A DNA stretch of 64,000 nucleotides, taken from Bog-159 sp963785255. GTDB lineage: Bacteria; Acidobacteriota; Terriglobia; Bryobacterales; Bryobacteraceae. Position numbers and translations under genes: made by a program. The DNA lies in NCBI GenBank assembly GCA_963785255.1, contig CAWAUR010000002.1:1-64000 (forward strand), written 5' to 3'. This document shows, piece by piece, positions 42,002-50,089 of the stretch (positions are counted from its first letter, which is position 1; every line of letters starts with the position of its first letter). Under the pieces are notes generated by a model. The model made no database searches. It had not been told where the DNA came from and saw nothing but the letters and a program-made list of their open reading frames with translations.

Positions 42002-42091
42002 GCCCGCTCTTCGGCACGCAAAGCGTGCCCCCGGCGAGCTGCGCTCGCCGTAGCCGGCTGAAAGCCGGCTGCGGGCAGGATTGCCCGCCCT
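41970..42091. repeat. palindromic repeat cluster R7
   Basis: Longest tandem cluster: GGGCAGGCACTCTGCCTGC, GCGGGCTTCGTAGGCCCGC, GGCACGCAAAGCGTGCC, CGGCGAGCTGCGCTCGCCG, GCCGGCTGAAAGCCGGC and GCGGGCAGGATTGCCCGC. Each module is an independent hairpin with a 3-7 nt loop. It truncates the DUF2293-type gene. Confidence 0.9.
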
Positions 42092-42170
42092 CCAAAAATA
42101 CTGCTCAAGTTTTACACGTTTTTTACAGCACCTCCACCGGCGGCCCGGTCAAATGGGCGAGAATGTACAA

Positions 42171-42566
42171 ATGGCTACCGTCGTCATCGTGGAAGATGCG
42201 GCGATCTGCGCCACCACCCTGGAATTGGCATTCCTGGCGATACCGGATCTTGCGGTCACCGTCCTGCCGAGCGCGCAGGAAGCTTTGCGTCTGCTCGAAA
42301 GCGCGGATTGCGCCGTGAGCGCCGTGGTCACGGACCTGAATATGCCGCGCATGGATGGCTTCGAGTTCATCGCGCGCATCCGCGCTGAACCCCGCCACCA
42401 GCGCTTGCCCATCATCGTCGTCAGCGGCGACACCGATCCGGGCACGCCCGAACGCCTGGCGTCGATCGGCGTGGATGCCTTCTTCCCCAAGCCCTATTCG
42501 CCCGCCCAAGTGCGGCTCAAATTGGAGCAACTTCTGGATGCAACGTCTGTCGATCCTTCGTCCTAG
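42171..42566 (+). CDS. single-domain (CheY-like) response regulator
   Basis: 131 residues from ATG 42171 (MATVVIVEDAAICATTLELA); ATG 42153 is an alternative start. Receiver domain only, with acidic pocket E8-D9, phosphoacceptor D55 (AVVTDLNMPRMDG) and K107 (FFPKPYS). There is no output domain, so it must act by protein contact. It is encoded upstream of the porin, cupredoxin and histidine kinase genes on the same strand. The kinase at 44669 is a plausible partner. Confidence 0.85.
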   Translation: MATVVIVEDAAICATTLELAFLAIPDLAVTVLPSAQEALRLLESADCAVSAVVTDLNMPRMDGFEFIARIRAEPRHQRLPIIVVSGDTDPGTPERLASIGVDAFFPKPYSPAQVRLKLEQLLDATSVDPSS

Positions 42567-42588
42567 TCAGACTGCCCTAATCGGCTCC

Positions 42589-42669
42589 GTGGGGCAGACG
42601 ATCGTTTTGTGTCGTCTGCCAGGTCTCCCGGCGCGGCGGCAGACCACGAAAAACGATGGTCTGCCCCAC
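42589..42669. repeat. palindromic repeat R8
   Basis: 81-bp inverted repeat whose arms begin GTGGGGCAGACGATCGTTTT and, inverted from the right, GTGGGGCAGACCATCGTTTT. A smaller CCCGGCGCGGCGG core lies between them. It shares only the GTGGGGCAG/CTGCCCCAC ends with the other clusters. It lies between the response regulator stop and the porin start. Confidence 0.85.
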
Positions 42670-42675
42670 AAGATC

Positions 42676-43980
42676 TTGCTTCTCCTCCTGGCACCCGCCA
42701 TCCTTGCCGCTCAGAACCCATCGCCGGATCTGAAACCGATTCTCGACCGTCTTGACCGCCTCGAGCAACAGAACAAGACGCTCGCGGAAGAGGTCCGCCA
42801 GTTGCGCCAGGAACTCGCCGAAGCGCGCGGCCAGGTGCCCCCCCCCGCTGCGCCGCTCGAAGAAAAAGTCGCCGTCGACGAAACCCGCATCGATGAACTC
42901 GCGCAAAGCAAAGTCGAGGCTTCCCAGCATTTCCCCATCCGGGTCACCGGCATGGCTCTCTTCAATGCATTCTTGAATTCCGAAGGAAGCGGCGGCATGC
43001 AATATCCCACCTTCGCCTGGCCCGGAAATCAAGCTACGGGCGGCGCCAGCATTTATCAAACCACCATCGGCCTCGAATATTCCGGCCCGCAGACCGTCTT
43101 AGGCGGAAGCATCCACGGCAACGTCTATATGGATTTCGCGGGCGGGTCGGGCACGCCGCTGGACTACGGATTCCGTCTGCGCACCGGCGAAATTGAAATC
43201 GATTGGGCCGATCGCAGCATCATGGCGGGCGTCGAAAGCCCTATTTTCGCGCCACGCTCGCCCACCTCGCTGGCGCAAGTCGAGTTCCCGCCGCTTTCCG
43301 CCGCCGGCAATCTATGGGCGTGGCTTCCCCAGGTCCGTTTCGAACAGAAGATCCGTTTCACGGACCAGACCGGCATCCGCGCGCAGATAGGCGCTGTGCA
43401 GACTAACGAGGTGCAACCGTATCAGCAGAGCTACGCGACGCCGGAAGCGGCGCGGCCTGGTATCGAAGGCCGCTTCGAGCTCTATCATGGCGCGGAAGAC
43501 GGCCGCCGCATCGAGATCGCGCCCGGGTTCCATACCAGCGTCACGCACGTGGCGGACAGTTCCGTTTCGTCCAATCTGTTCTCGCTCGATTGGCTCGCCC
43601 GGCCGGTCTCCAAGCTGGAATTCACCGGGGCATTCTTCAGTGGACAGAATGTCGCGCCCGTGGGCGGTATCGAAGGCTTCACCATCGTGCCCTACGGCGA
43701 GGTGATGGCTGTTCATAGCCGCGGCGGATGGGGCCAATTGACGATCCCGGCGACCGCACGTCTCTCGTTCCACATCTTTTCCGGCCTCGAAAACGGCCGC
43801 ACCGCCGACCTCGCCGCCAACGCCATCGGCCGCAATTGGGTGTACGGCGCGAATCTGTTTTATCGCCTGGCGCCCAACGTCCTGCTGGGCCCGGAAGTTT
43901 CGCAGGCCCGCACCACGTATATTGATAGTAGACTCCGGTTGAACAACCACTATGACCTGGCTTTGGCGTATCTGTTTTAG
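42676..43980 (+). CDS. porin-like outer-membrane beta-barrel protein
   Basis: About 434 residues. No ATG is available. A TTG at 42676 begins a signal peptide (LLLLLAPAILAAQ). A coiled coil (ILDRLDRLEQQNKTLAEEVR QLRQELAEAR) follows, then a beta-barrel-type domain (GMALFNAFLNSEGSGG ... HYDLALAYLF) that ends in an aromatic C-terminal residue as in outer-membrane porins. Coiled coil plus barrel resembles DcaP/trimeric porins. It overlaps the cupredoxin gene by 29 bp. The start lies just after repeat R8. Confidence 0.7.
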   Translation: MLLLLAPAILAAQNPSPDLKPILDRLDRLEQQNKTLAEEVRQLRQELAEARGQVPPPAAPLEEKVAVDETRIDELAQSKVEASQHFPIRVTGMALFNAFLNSEGSGGMQYPTFAWPGNQATGGASIYQTTIGLEYSGPQTVLGGSIHGNVYMDFAGGSGTPLDYGFRLRTGEIEIDWADRSIMAGVESPIFAPRSPTSLAQVEFPPLSAAGNLWAWLPQVRFEQKIRFTDQTGIRAQIGAVQTNEVQPYQQSYATPEAARPGIEGRFELYHGAEDGRRIEIAPGFHTSVTHVADSSVSSNLFSLDWLARPVSKLEFTGAFFSGQNVAPVGGIEGFTIVPYGEVMAVHSRGGWGQLTIPATARLSFHIFSGLENGRTADLAANAIGRNWVYGANLFYRLAPNVLLGPEVSQARTTYIDSRLRLNNHYDLALAYLF

Positions 43981-44665
43981 CGGCCTCTGGCTGTTGCCCG
44001 TGTGGGGCGGCAGCGTACAGGGCACCGTGGTGCTTACGGATTCGCGCGATCCGAGCGTACGCAAGAACCGGGATTTCAAGGACGTGGTGGTGTGGCTGGA
44101 ATCCGTGGATGGCGATCCGCCGCTGCGCATTCCCGTCCGCCACTTCCGCATGGCGCAGAAGAACAAGCATTTCACGCCGCATGTGCTAGCCATTCCGGTG
44201 GGCGCCACAGTGGACTTTCCCAACCAGGACCCCATCTTCCACAACGTCTTTTCGAATTACAACGGCCAGATCTTCGACCTGAGTCTTTATAAGCCCAATA
44301 CCAGCCGCGACGTGGTCTTTAAGCGCGTAGGAATAGTCCGCGTGTTTTGTAATATCCATCCCACCATGAGCGCCATCATCGCGGTGCTGGATACGCCCTG
44401 GTTCGCGGTGACAGACGCCACCGGCAGTTACACCATGCGCGACGTGCCACCCGGTAGTTATAAGCTGCATATCTTTCACGAACGCGCCACCGATGAGACG
44501 CTGAACGCGCTTGTCCAGCAGATTACTGTGGATAGCGCGGCGCGCACTCTGCTGTCCGTTCGAATTTCGGAGACCGGTTATATCCCGGCGCCGCATAAGA
44601 ATAAATACGAGCGTGACTATCCGCCCGCCACCGCGGACCAGCCGGCTTACCAGCCTAACGAGTAA
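43952..44665 (+). CDS. periplasmic cupredoxin-like protein
   Basis: 237 residues with a signal peptide (WRICFSGLWLLPVWGGSVQG). The plastocyanin-like fold has a type-1 copper site in PNQDPIFHNVFSNY (His) and RVFCNIHPTMSAIIAV (Cys, His, Met). A carboxypeptidase-regulatory-like Ig domain (VTDATGSYTMRDVPPGSYKL) follows. It probably carries electrons in the periplasm, like methylamine-utilisation cupredoxins. It overlaps the porin gene (29 bp) and is followed after 3 bp by the kinase, so all three are one operon. Confidence 0.8.
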   Translation: MTWLWRICFSGLWLLPVWGGSVQGTVVLTDSRDPSVRKNRDFKDVVVWLESVDGDPPLRIPVRHFRMAQKNKHFTPHVLAIPVGATVDFPNQDPIFHNVFSNYNGQIFDLSLYKPNTSRDVVFKRVGIVRVFCNIHPTMSAIIAVLDTPWFAVTDATGSYTMRDVPPGSYKLHIFHERATDETLNALVQQITVDSAARTLLSVRISETGYIPAPHKNKYERDYPPATADQPAYQPNE

Positions 44666-44668
44666 CTC

Positions 44669-46384
44669 ATGATCTCCCGATTCTCACGCCTGTCTCTGCT
44701 CTGGAAGATCTTACTCTCCACCTCTGTGGCAGTTACTCTGCTGTTTGCCGTGACCGGCTGGATCGTACTGCGCAACGCCGTCCAAACCACCACCAGCACC
44801 ATGGAAGATGAGGTGGGCACCAGCTTTCAGGCTTATCAATCTTTGTGGCAGGCGCGCGCCGACTTATTAGGTTCGGTAAGCCTGACACTAAGTCAGATGT
44901 CGGATGTGCGCGCCGCCTTCGGCACACGCGACGCCGCCACCATTCGCGATACAGCCAATGAATTGTGGAAGAATCTGGACCTGAAGCAGAACGCCGTTTT
45001 TCTGGTAACCGACGCCGCCGGCAACGTGATCGCATCCACGGGCGCGATGCCGGTGGCTGCGCAGGATGTGCGCATCGCCGCCGCGCGTTTCCCGGAGCAG
45101 GTCACTGGAATGTTATTGCGGGGCGGACACCTGTACCAAACGGTGTTCACGCCGGTGTATCTGGAGCACGTGCCGCAGAACGTCCTGGTGGCCGGATACG
45201 CGGTGGATGCCGTAGTGGCGAAGAAACTGCGCGAAGCCACCGGTGGCAGCGAATTTCTGTTCGTCTCCGGCGGCCAGCCCATCGCCTCGTCGCTCGATCC
45301 GGCAGCCGCCCGCCTGATGGCTTCGCGGCTCCCCGCGCATGCCACTCTCGAACCGATTGCCGCCGGCGGCATTGAATACGCCGCGCGCCCCACGCAGTTG
45401 CTCGATATCGAAGGCAAACCCATCGGCGACTTGTGGATTCTGCGCTCCTTCGCCGCCGCCGAGGAACGGCTTTCCGCGTTGCGCCGCAATATTATTCTGC
45501 TGTGGCTGCTGGCGGTGGCAGCGAGTTTGGGACTGACTTACCTGTTGGCGCGGCGCATCGTCGAGCCGCTCAAAGAATTGGACCGCGCGGCCGCCGAAGT
45601 CTCTCGCCAGAATTACGGCCATCGCGTGAAAGTGGTCAGCCAGGACGAGCTCGGCCGCCTGGCGCGCACCTTCAACGCCATGTGCGCCTCGATTCAGCAG
45701 GCCCGCCAGGAGTTGATCCGGCAGGAGCGCATCTCCACCATCGGCCGGCTTTCGAGTTCCATCGTGCACGACCTGCGCAATCCGCTGGCGGCCGTGTATG
45801 GTGGAGCGGAGATGCTGGTGGACGCCGATCTGGCCCCCCCCCAGGTGAAACGCCTGGCCGCCAATATCTATCGCGCGTCGCGCCGCATTCAGGAGTTGCT
45901 GCAGGACCTGCTGAATGTATCGCGCGGCAGCGCGCGTGGCGCGGAAGTGTGCAAGCTGCGCGACGTAGCGGCGGCCGGTTGCGAATCGCTGCGTGCGTCG
46001 GCCGATGCGCAGCACGTGGAAGTGGAGATCCGCATTCCCGACGAGATCGAGCTGCCGCTGGAGCGCAATCGCATGGAGCGCGTCTTTTCAAACCTGGTAG
46101 GCAACGCGCTGGAAATGATGCCAGCGGGCGGCCGTGTCTTCATCTCCGCGGCGACGCAAAATGGATTCGTAGTAGCGGACGTACGCGACACCGGCCCCGG
46201 CATCGCCCCCGAGATTCGCGGCAGCCTGTTCGAGCCGTTCGTCAGCGCGGGTAAGAAGAACGGGCTGGGCTTGGGACTGGCGCTCTCACGGCAGACCGTG
46301 CTCGATCACGGCGGAGATATGTGGGCGGAATCCGAGCCGGGGCAGGGCGCCTGCTTTCGCCTGCGGTTGCCGGCGGTGAAGTAA
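44669..46384 (+). CDS. membrane sensor histidine kinase
   Basis: 571 residues. Membrane segments at 11-35 and 274-293 flank a periplasmic sensor region of about 235 residues. HAMP (ARRIVEPLKELDRAAAEVSR), a HisKA domain with the phosphoacceptor H367 (SSIVHDLRNPLAAVYGG) and HATPase (NLVGNALEMMPAGGRV, DTGPGIAPEI, GLGLGLALSRQTV) follow. It is complete. The co-encoded single-domain response regulator (42171) is the obvious partner, with a porin and cupredoxin between them. The signal is unknown; copper or redox state is an inference from the cupredoxin. Confidence 0.9.
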   Translation: MISRFSRLSLLWKILLSTSVAVTLLFAVTGWIVLRNAVQTTTSTMEDEVGTSFQAYQSLWQARADLLGSVSLTLSQMSDVRAAFGTRDAATIRDTANELWKNLDLKQNAVFLVTDAAGNVIASTGAMPVAAQDVRIAAARFPEQVTGMLLRGGHLYQTVFTPVYLEHVPQNVLVAGYAVDAVVAKKLREATGGSEFLFVSGGQPIASSLDPAAARLMASRLPAHATLEPIAAGGIEYAARPTQLLDIEGKPIGDLWILRSFAAAEERLSALRRNIILLWLLAVAASLGLTYLLARRIVEPLKELDRAAAEVSRQNYGHRVKVVSQDELGRLARTFNAMCASIQQARQELIRQERISTIGRLSSSIVHDLRNPLAAVYGGAEMLVDADLAPPQVKRLAANIYRASRRIQELLQDLLNVSRGSARGAEVCKLRDVAAAGCESLRASADAQHVEVEIRIPDEIELPLERNRMERVFSNLVGNALEMMPAGGRVFISAATQNGFVVADVRDTGPGIAPEIRGSLFEPFVSAGKKNGLGLGLALSRQTVLDHGGDMWAESEPGQGACFRLRLPAVK

Positions 46385-46387
46385 CAC

Positions 46388-47620
46388 TTACGGCGTGTAA
46401 CGGAAGACAGTGCCGAAGAAGTAATCGCCGCCGTAGTAAGTGGTGCCGTACACGCTGCCGTCCTTAGTAACTACCAGGCCGCCATTCGGCTGATATCCGT
46501 CGCCATGTTGGCCGGTGAAGTTATGCAGCACGACGGACGTCCAGTTTCCATTGGGCGAGGACGGCGGCATCAGCTCATTCAGGGTGCCGCAGCCATTGGA
46601 GACGCCGCACGCGGTGGATGTGCCGCCGGATTGATTGCTCCAGTAAATAGCTCCGTTTGGAGCGAGCGTAATAGACGGCTGGCCGTTATAACCGGTATTG
46701 GAGTAAATAAGCTCGCCCGTCCAGGAACTTTCCCCCGCCTTGGGCGGCGTGACTTTGAAGATGCCCGAGAAAGTCTTGCCGTACAAGGCGCCATCGTGTC
46801 CCAGAACTAAAGCGTCAGGTCCGCCGAATCCGCCGCTGCCAAGGCTTAGAAGCACCTTTTCCTTCCAGTCTCCTGCCTGCAGTTGAAGCCCAAACACGGT
46901 GCCATCGCCCAGGGCGCCGCCCTCCTCGGTAACGCCGTAAATCGATCCATTTGCTCCGACGACCACGCCGGCGCTGGGATAGATCCCGTCTCCGTCGCCC
47001 CTAAAGCTGTAGAGCAGTGTCAAGGTCCAGGCGCCGCCGGGCGACTGGGGAGGCGCCAACTCGAAAACGGTACCCTGGTTATACGTTCCGCCCTCGTTGG
47101 TCGCGCCGTACAGCGCGCCGCTCGGACTGATCGCCAATCCGCCTATAGGAGTTCCGCCGTCCGACGGGGCTCCCTTGAAGGCATAGGTCACGGAAAACGT
47201 CCAATTGCCTCCTGGAGATTCCGGCGGCTGCAGAGCGTATACGTACCCGTTGCCGCCTTGCGCCCATCCGTACAGGGTTCCGTCGGGGCCGGACACCAAG
47301 CCGGTTTCGGGAGCGAAGCCGCCGCTACCAGCGTCGAAACTATAGAGCGTGCTCTCCGTCCATGCGCCGCCGGCTGATGCCGGGCTCGTAAGATCGTACA
47401 CGGCGCCGCATCCGAAAAAGCCACAATCGGCTGTGCCGCTTCCGCCACCAACGGTTGTGCCGTAGATGACGCCCCCCGCAGTGATGATAGGACCCGCCAG
47501 CGGGTACACCGGTCCCGGCGGGGCCTCGAAGGAATAGATCGTTTTCGTTTTGCCGGTCGTCTGCGCCCAAAGGCTATGTGAGACGATCAGCGCGAGTGCC
47601 ACAGACAGAGAGCGCTTCAT
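46388..47620 (-). CDS. secreted GloVer-repeat protein
   Basis: 410 residues from ATG 47620 (MKRSLSVALALIVSHSLWAQ signal peptide); a start at 47668 is less likely. About eight repeats of the GloVer type (TIYSFEAPPGPVYPLAGPII, GLAISPSGALYGATNEGGTY, GVVVGANGSIYGVTEEGG), each ending near LYG. An extracellular propeller or solenoid is expected. It is convergent with the kinase gene (3-bp gap). No catalytic motif is visible. Confidence 0.8.
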   Translation of the reverse strand: MKRSLSVALALIVSHSLWAQTTGKTKTIYSFEAPPGPVYPLAGPIITAGGVIYGTTVGGGSGTADCGFFGCGAVYDLTSPASAGGAWTESTLYSFDAGSGGFAPETGLVSGPDGTLYGWAQGGNGYVYALQPPESPGGNWTFSVTYAFKGAPSDGGTPIGGLAISPSGALYGATNEGGTYNQGTVFELAPPQSPGGAWTLTLLYSFRGDGDGIYPSAGVVVGANGSIYGVTEEGGALGDGTVFGLQLQAGDWKEKVLLSLGSGGFGGPDALVLGHDGALYGKTFSGIFKVTPPKAGESSWTGELIYSNTGYNGQPSITLAPNGAIYWSNQSGGTSTACGVSNGCGTLNELMPPSSPNGNWTSVVLHNFTGQHGDGYQPNGGLVVTKDGSVYGTTYYGGDYFFGTVFRYTP

Positions 47621-47683
47621 GGTAGTACCGGTTATAACACGTGCCGCCTGGAAATCCCGGCGACGCAATGATTTTCGTGAAAT

Positions 47684-50089
47684 TCAGGTACCGGTACGCG
47701 CGGCATCCGGCAGCGGAGCGTCGACCAGCGTTTCTTCGGCGACCACTGTACGTCCGCCCGGCAGCATGCGGAACGACACCGCTGCCGCTGCCGCCAACCC
47801 CGCCGCACACGCCAGCATCGCAGAGTATCCGAATTTCGCGATGGCCGCCCCACCCGCCAGCGATGCCACTAACTGCGCGGCGAACGATACTAACATCATC
47901 AACGCGGCGGCGCCGGTGCGCTCCTGCTCGCGCACACGATCCATCAGCAACGTATTCACGCCGGGATCGGTCATCCACTGACACGCCGTGTAAGTCATGA
48001 AGACGGCCGCCGCGGCCCAGCCCACGGGGCCCGCCGCCAGGCCTCCCATCGCCAAGGCGGTCGCCAGCAGCATGGCGGCCGTGCCGCTCACCAGTCCCAT
48101 TCTGCGCAATATCAGCGGCGCCAGCATCAGCGCCAACACCTGTCCCAATTGCGAGCCGGACATGATCAATCCGATGCGCTCCACCGGCGTATGCAAGCGC
48201 GCGAAAAAGGTGGTGAAGAACGGATTGAACGATCCGGTGGCCAGGTTCCAAATGGCCCACACCACAAGAAATCGCACCACGAAACGGCTCCGCGGATACA
48301 GCTTGGCGCCCTCGGCCGGCGCAGGTCCGATGCGCAGTCTCGTGGCCGGCCACAGCGCCAGCGCCACCAGTGCGCAGCCCGCCAGCATCGCGGGGCGTTT
48401 GCCTCCCAACCATGCGGGCAGATGTCCGCCGAACCAGTTGCCTACGATTCCCAACCCGATGGAACTGGCCGTCGAAAAGCTGAAGCCGAGGGCGCGCGCT
48501 TTCTCGCTGGTCAGGCGCGCGATGGCGGGCGCCAGCGAAACGGCGTAGAGCGAAAATCCCGCGCCGCTCACAAACGCCAGCGCCAGCAACGGCACGCGGC
48601 CCACGGCTAAGACGCGCGCGGCTGAAATGGCGCTCACTCCGGCGAACGATACGAACAGCAACCGTCCCAATCCCCAACGGCGCGCCAACGCGGCGGCGGG
48701 CAGAATCGCGACGACCATCCCCGCCGTGGATGCGCTGTTCACCTGCCCCACGAAATCCTCGTGATAGCCGAGGTCCAGCAGATAGAGGTTGTACAGCAGC
48801 ACGTAGATGAACATGCCCAGTACGAAAAACGAGCTGGCGCCCAGGAACGTCCAGTAGCCGGCCGTTAACCCGCTGGAGCGCAGCCTCCATCGCACGCCAC
48901 TGCGGAACAGCGCTGCAAGCGCGCGCGTGTGAAACACCGCCCGCTGCCCGAGAAACCGCGCGGTGCGTGCGTACTTCACGGCGCGGCGGCCGATTGTCAA
49001 CCGCTCCTTCGGAAGACAGACGGCATCCACCGGCCCGGGCATTTGCGTGGGCAGAACGCGCCGCCGCACGATAGCGAGTTTATCGCGCACCGAATCGAGC
49101 AGCGCCAGATGCAGCCACAATTCGTCTTTATTGGGATGAAACCCGGATTCCAGCGGCGACCAGGCGAAGGCTTCGAACCATTCCTCGACGCGCACGGGTA
49201 GCCGCGCGATTTCTTCTTCGGCGATGGCGCCGGTGGCGCATCCGAACCAGGCGCGCGCTAGGCGCAACGCGACCGCTTCCAATCGCCGCAGTTCCGGCGC
49301 GTGCAAATCCCGCCAGCGATTCCAAAAGGCGGCGTCATGGGCGTGGTGTTCCAGAAACCACGCGATCTCGTACACGTGGCAAGGCCGCGCGCTGCCTCGC
49401 ATGATGTGGCGCAGCAGATGCAGTGCGGCGTACGCCAACCGATCGGGCGTATCCAGCGCGTGATCGGCGCGTCTTGCCCAGAACTCATCCACGCCGGGCG
49501 CGCGCAGCCGCTCCGTGCGCTCATCCCAAAACTGCTGGTGCACCTCGATCGCCAGCGGAATCTCCGGATCGAAATGGCTTCCGCCGCGCCACTCCCATCC
49601 TGTCTTGCGGACCAATGCAGGCAAGTGGTCGGTCGGATGTTCGCCGATCTTCTCGATCGGCTCATACCCGCGCGCGATGAGCAGATCCCATGCGCGCTTT
49701 GCGTCCTCGGGCGGGCAGAAAAGATCCAGATCGTACTGCGCGCGCAACCGCGGGTCCGAAACAAAATCGGGATATTGTGTCGTGCCTTTGAGGAAGACGT
49801 AATCGATGCCTGCGGCGTCGAGCCATTCGCCCACCTGATCCTGCAGGGCGCGCACGCGGTGAAGGCGCGCGGTGTTCTCCGCAAGGTTGACCGCAATGCG
49901 CTCGCGCACCCAATCGGGCATGGCGTCGCCGGCCGCGCCGCCGAAGTGCAGGGTCAGCGACGAGCGATCGCAGAAATCGAGCAGCGCGCGCCAGTCGAGC
50001 TCGGCGGGCAGGTTGGGAGCATGTGCCCCATCGAATCGGAGCGCCGCCATCGCCGCCGACACCGCGCGCGGAACTCTGGGAGGAGTCAC
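47684..50089 (-). CDS. nucleotidyltransferase (NTP_transf_5) - MFS transporter fusion
   Basis: 801 residues combining two normally separate families. Residues 1-390 are an NTP_transf_5-type nucleotidyltransferase (IDYVFLKGTTQYPDFVSDPR, LRAQYDLDLFCPPEDAKRAW with the DxD metal motif, and LAIEVHQQFWDE). Residues 400-790 form a twelve-segment MFS transporter (GYWTFLGASSFFVLGMFIYV onward). No frameshift or internal stop separates them. NTP_transf_5 proteins occur with HprK-like kinases in some peptide-tailoring (lasso-peptide-like) loci. An HprK-like gene lies nearby at 53365. The fusion could couple modification with export, which is inference. Confidence 0.75.
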   Translation of the reverse strand: MTPPRVPRAVSAAMAALRFDGAHAPNLPAELDWRALLDFCDRSSLTLHFGGAAGDAMPDWVRERIAVNLAENTARLHRVRALQDQVGEWLDAAGIDYVFLKGTTQYPDFVSDPRLRAQYDLDLFCPPEDAKRAWDLLIARGYEPIEKIGEHPTDHLPALVRKTGWEWRGGSHFDPEIPLAIEVHQQFWDERTERLRAPGVDEFWARRADHALDTPDRLAYAALHLLRHIMRGSARPCHVYEIAWFLEHHAHDAAFWNRWRDLHAPELRRLEAVALRLARAWFGCATGAIAEEEIARLPVRVEEWFEAFAWSPLESGFHPNKDELWLHLALLDSVRDKLAIVRRRVLPTQMPGPVDAVCLPKERLTIGRRAVKYARTARFLGQRAVFHTRALAALFRSGVRWRLRSSGLTAGYWTFLGASSFFVLGMFIYVLLYNLYLLDLGYHEDFVGQVNSASTAGMVVAILPAAALARRWGLGRLLFVSFAGVSAISAARVLAVGRVPLLALAFVSGAGFSLYAVSLAPAIARLTSEKARALGFSFSTASSIGLGIVGNWFGGHLPAWLGGKRPAMLAGCALVALALWPATRLRIGPAPAEGAKLYPRSRFVVRFLVVWAIWNLATGSFNPFFTTFFARLHTPVERIGLIMSGSQLGQVLALMLAPLILRRMGLVSGTAAMLLATALAMGGLAAGPVGWAAAAVFMTYTACQWMTDPGVNTLLMDRVREQERTGAAALMMLVSFAAQLVASLAGGAAIAKFGYSAMLACAAGLAAAAAVSFRMLPGGRTVVAEETLVDAPLPDAARTGT

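Noticed and set aside
24009..42091. CRISPR array from the repeated palindromes
   Set aside because: Repeats are dispersed at gene ends, vary in module order, and lack uniform spacers or cas genes.
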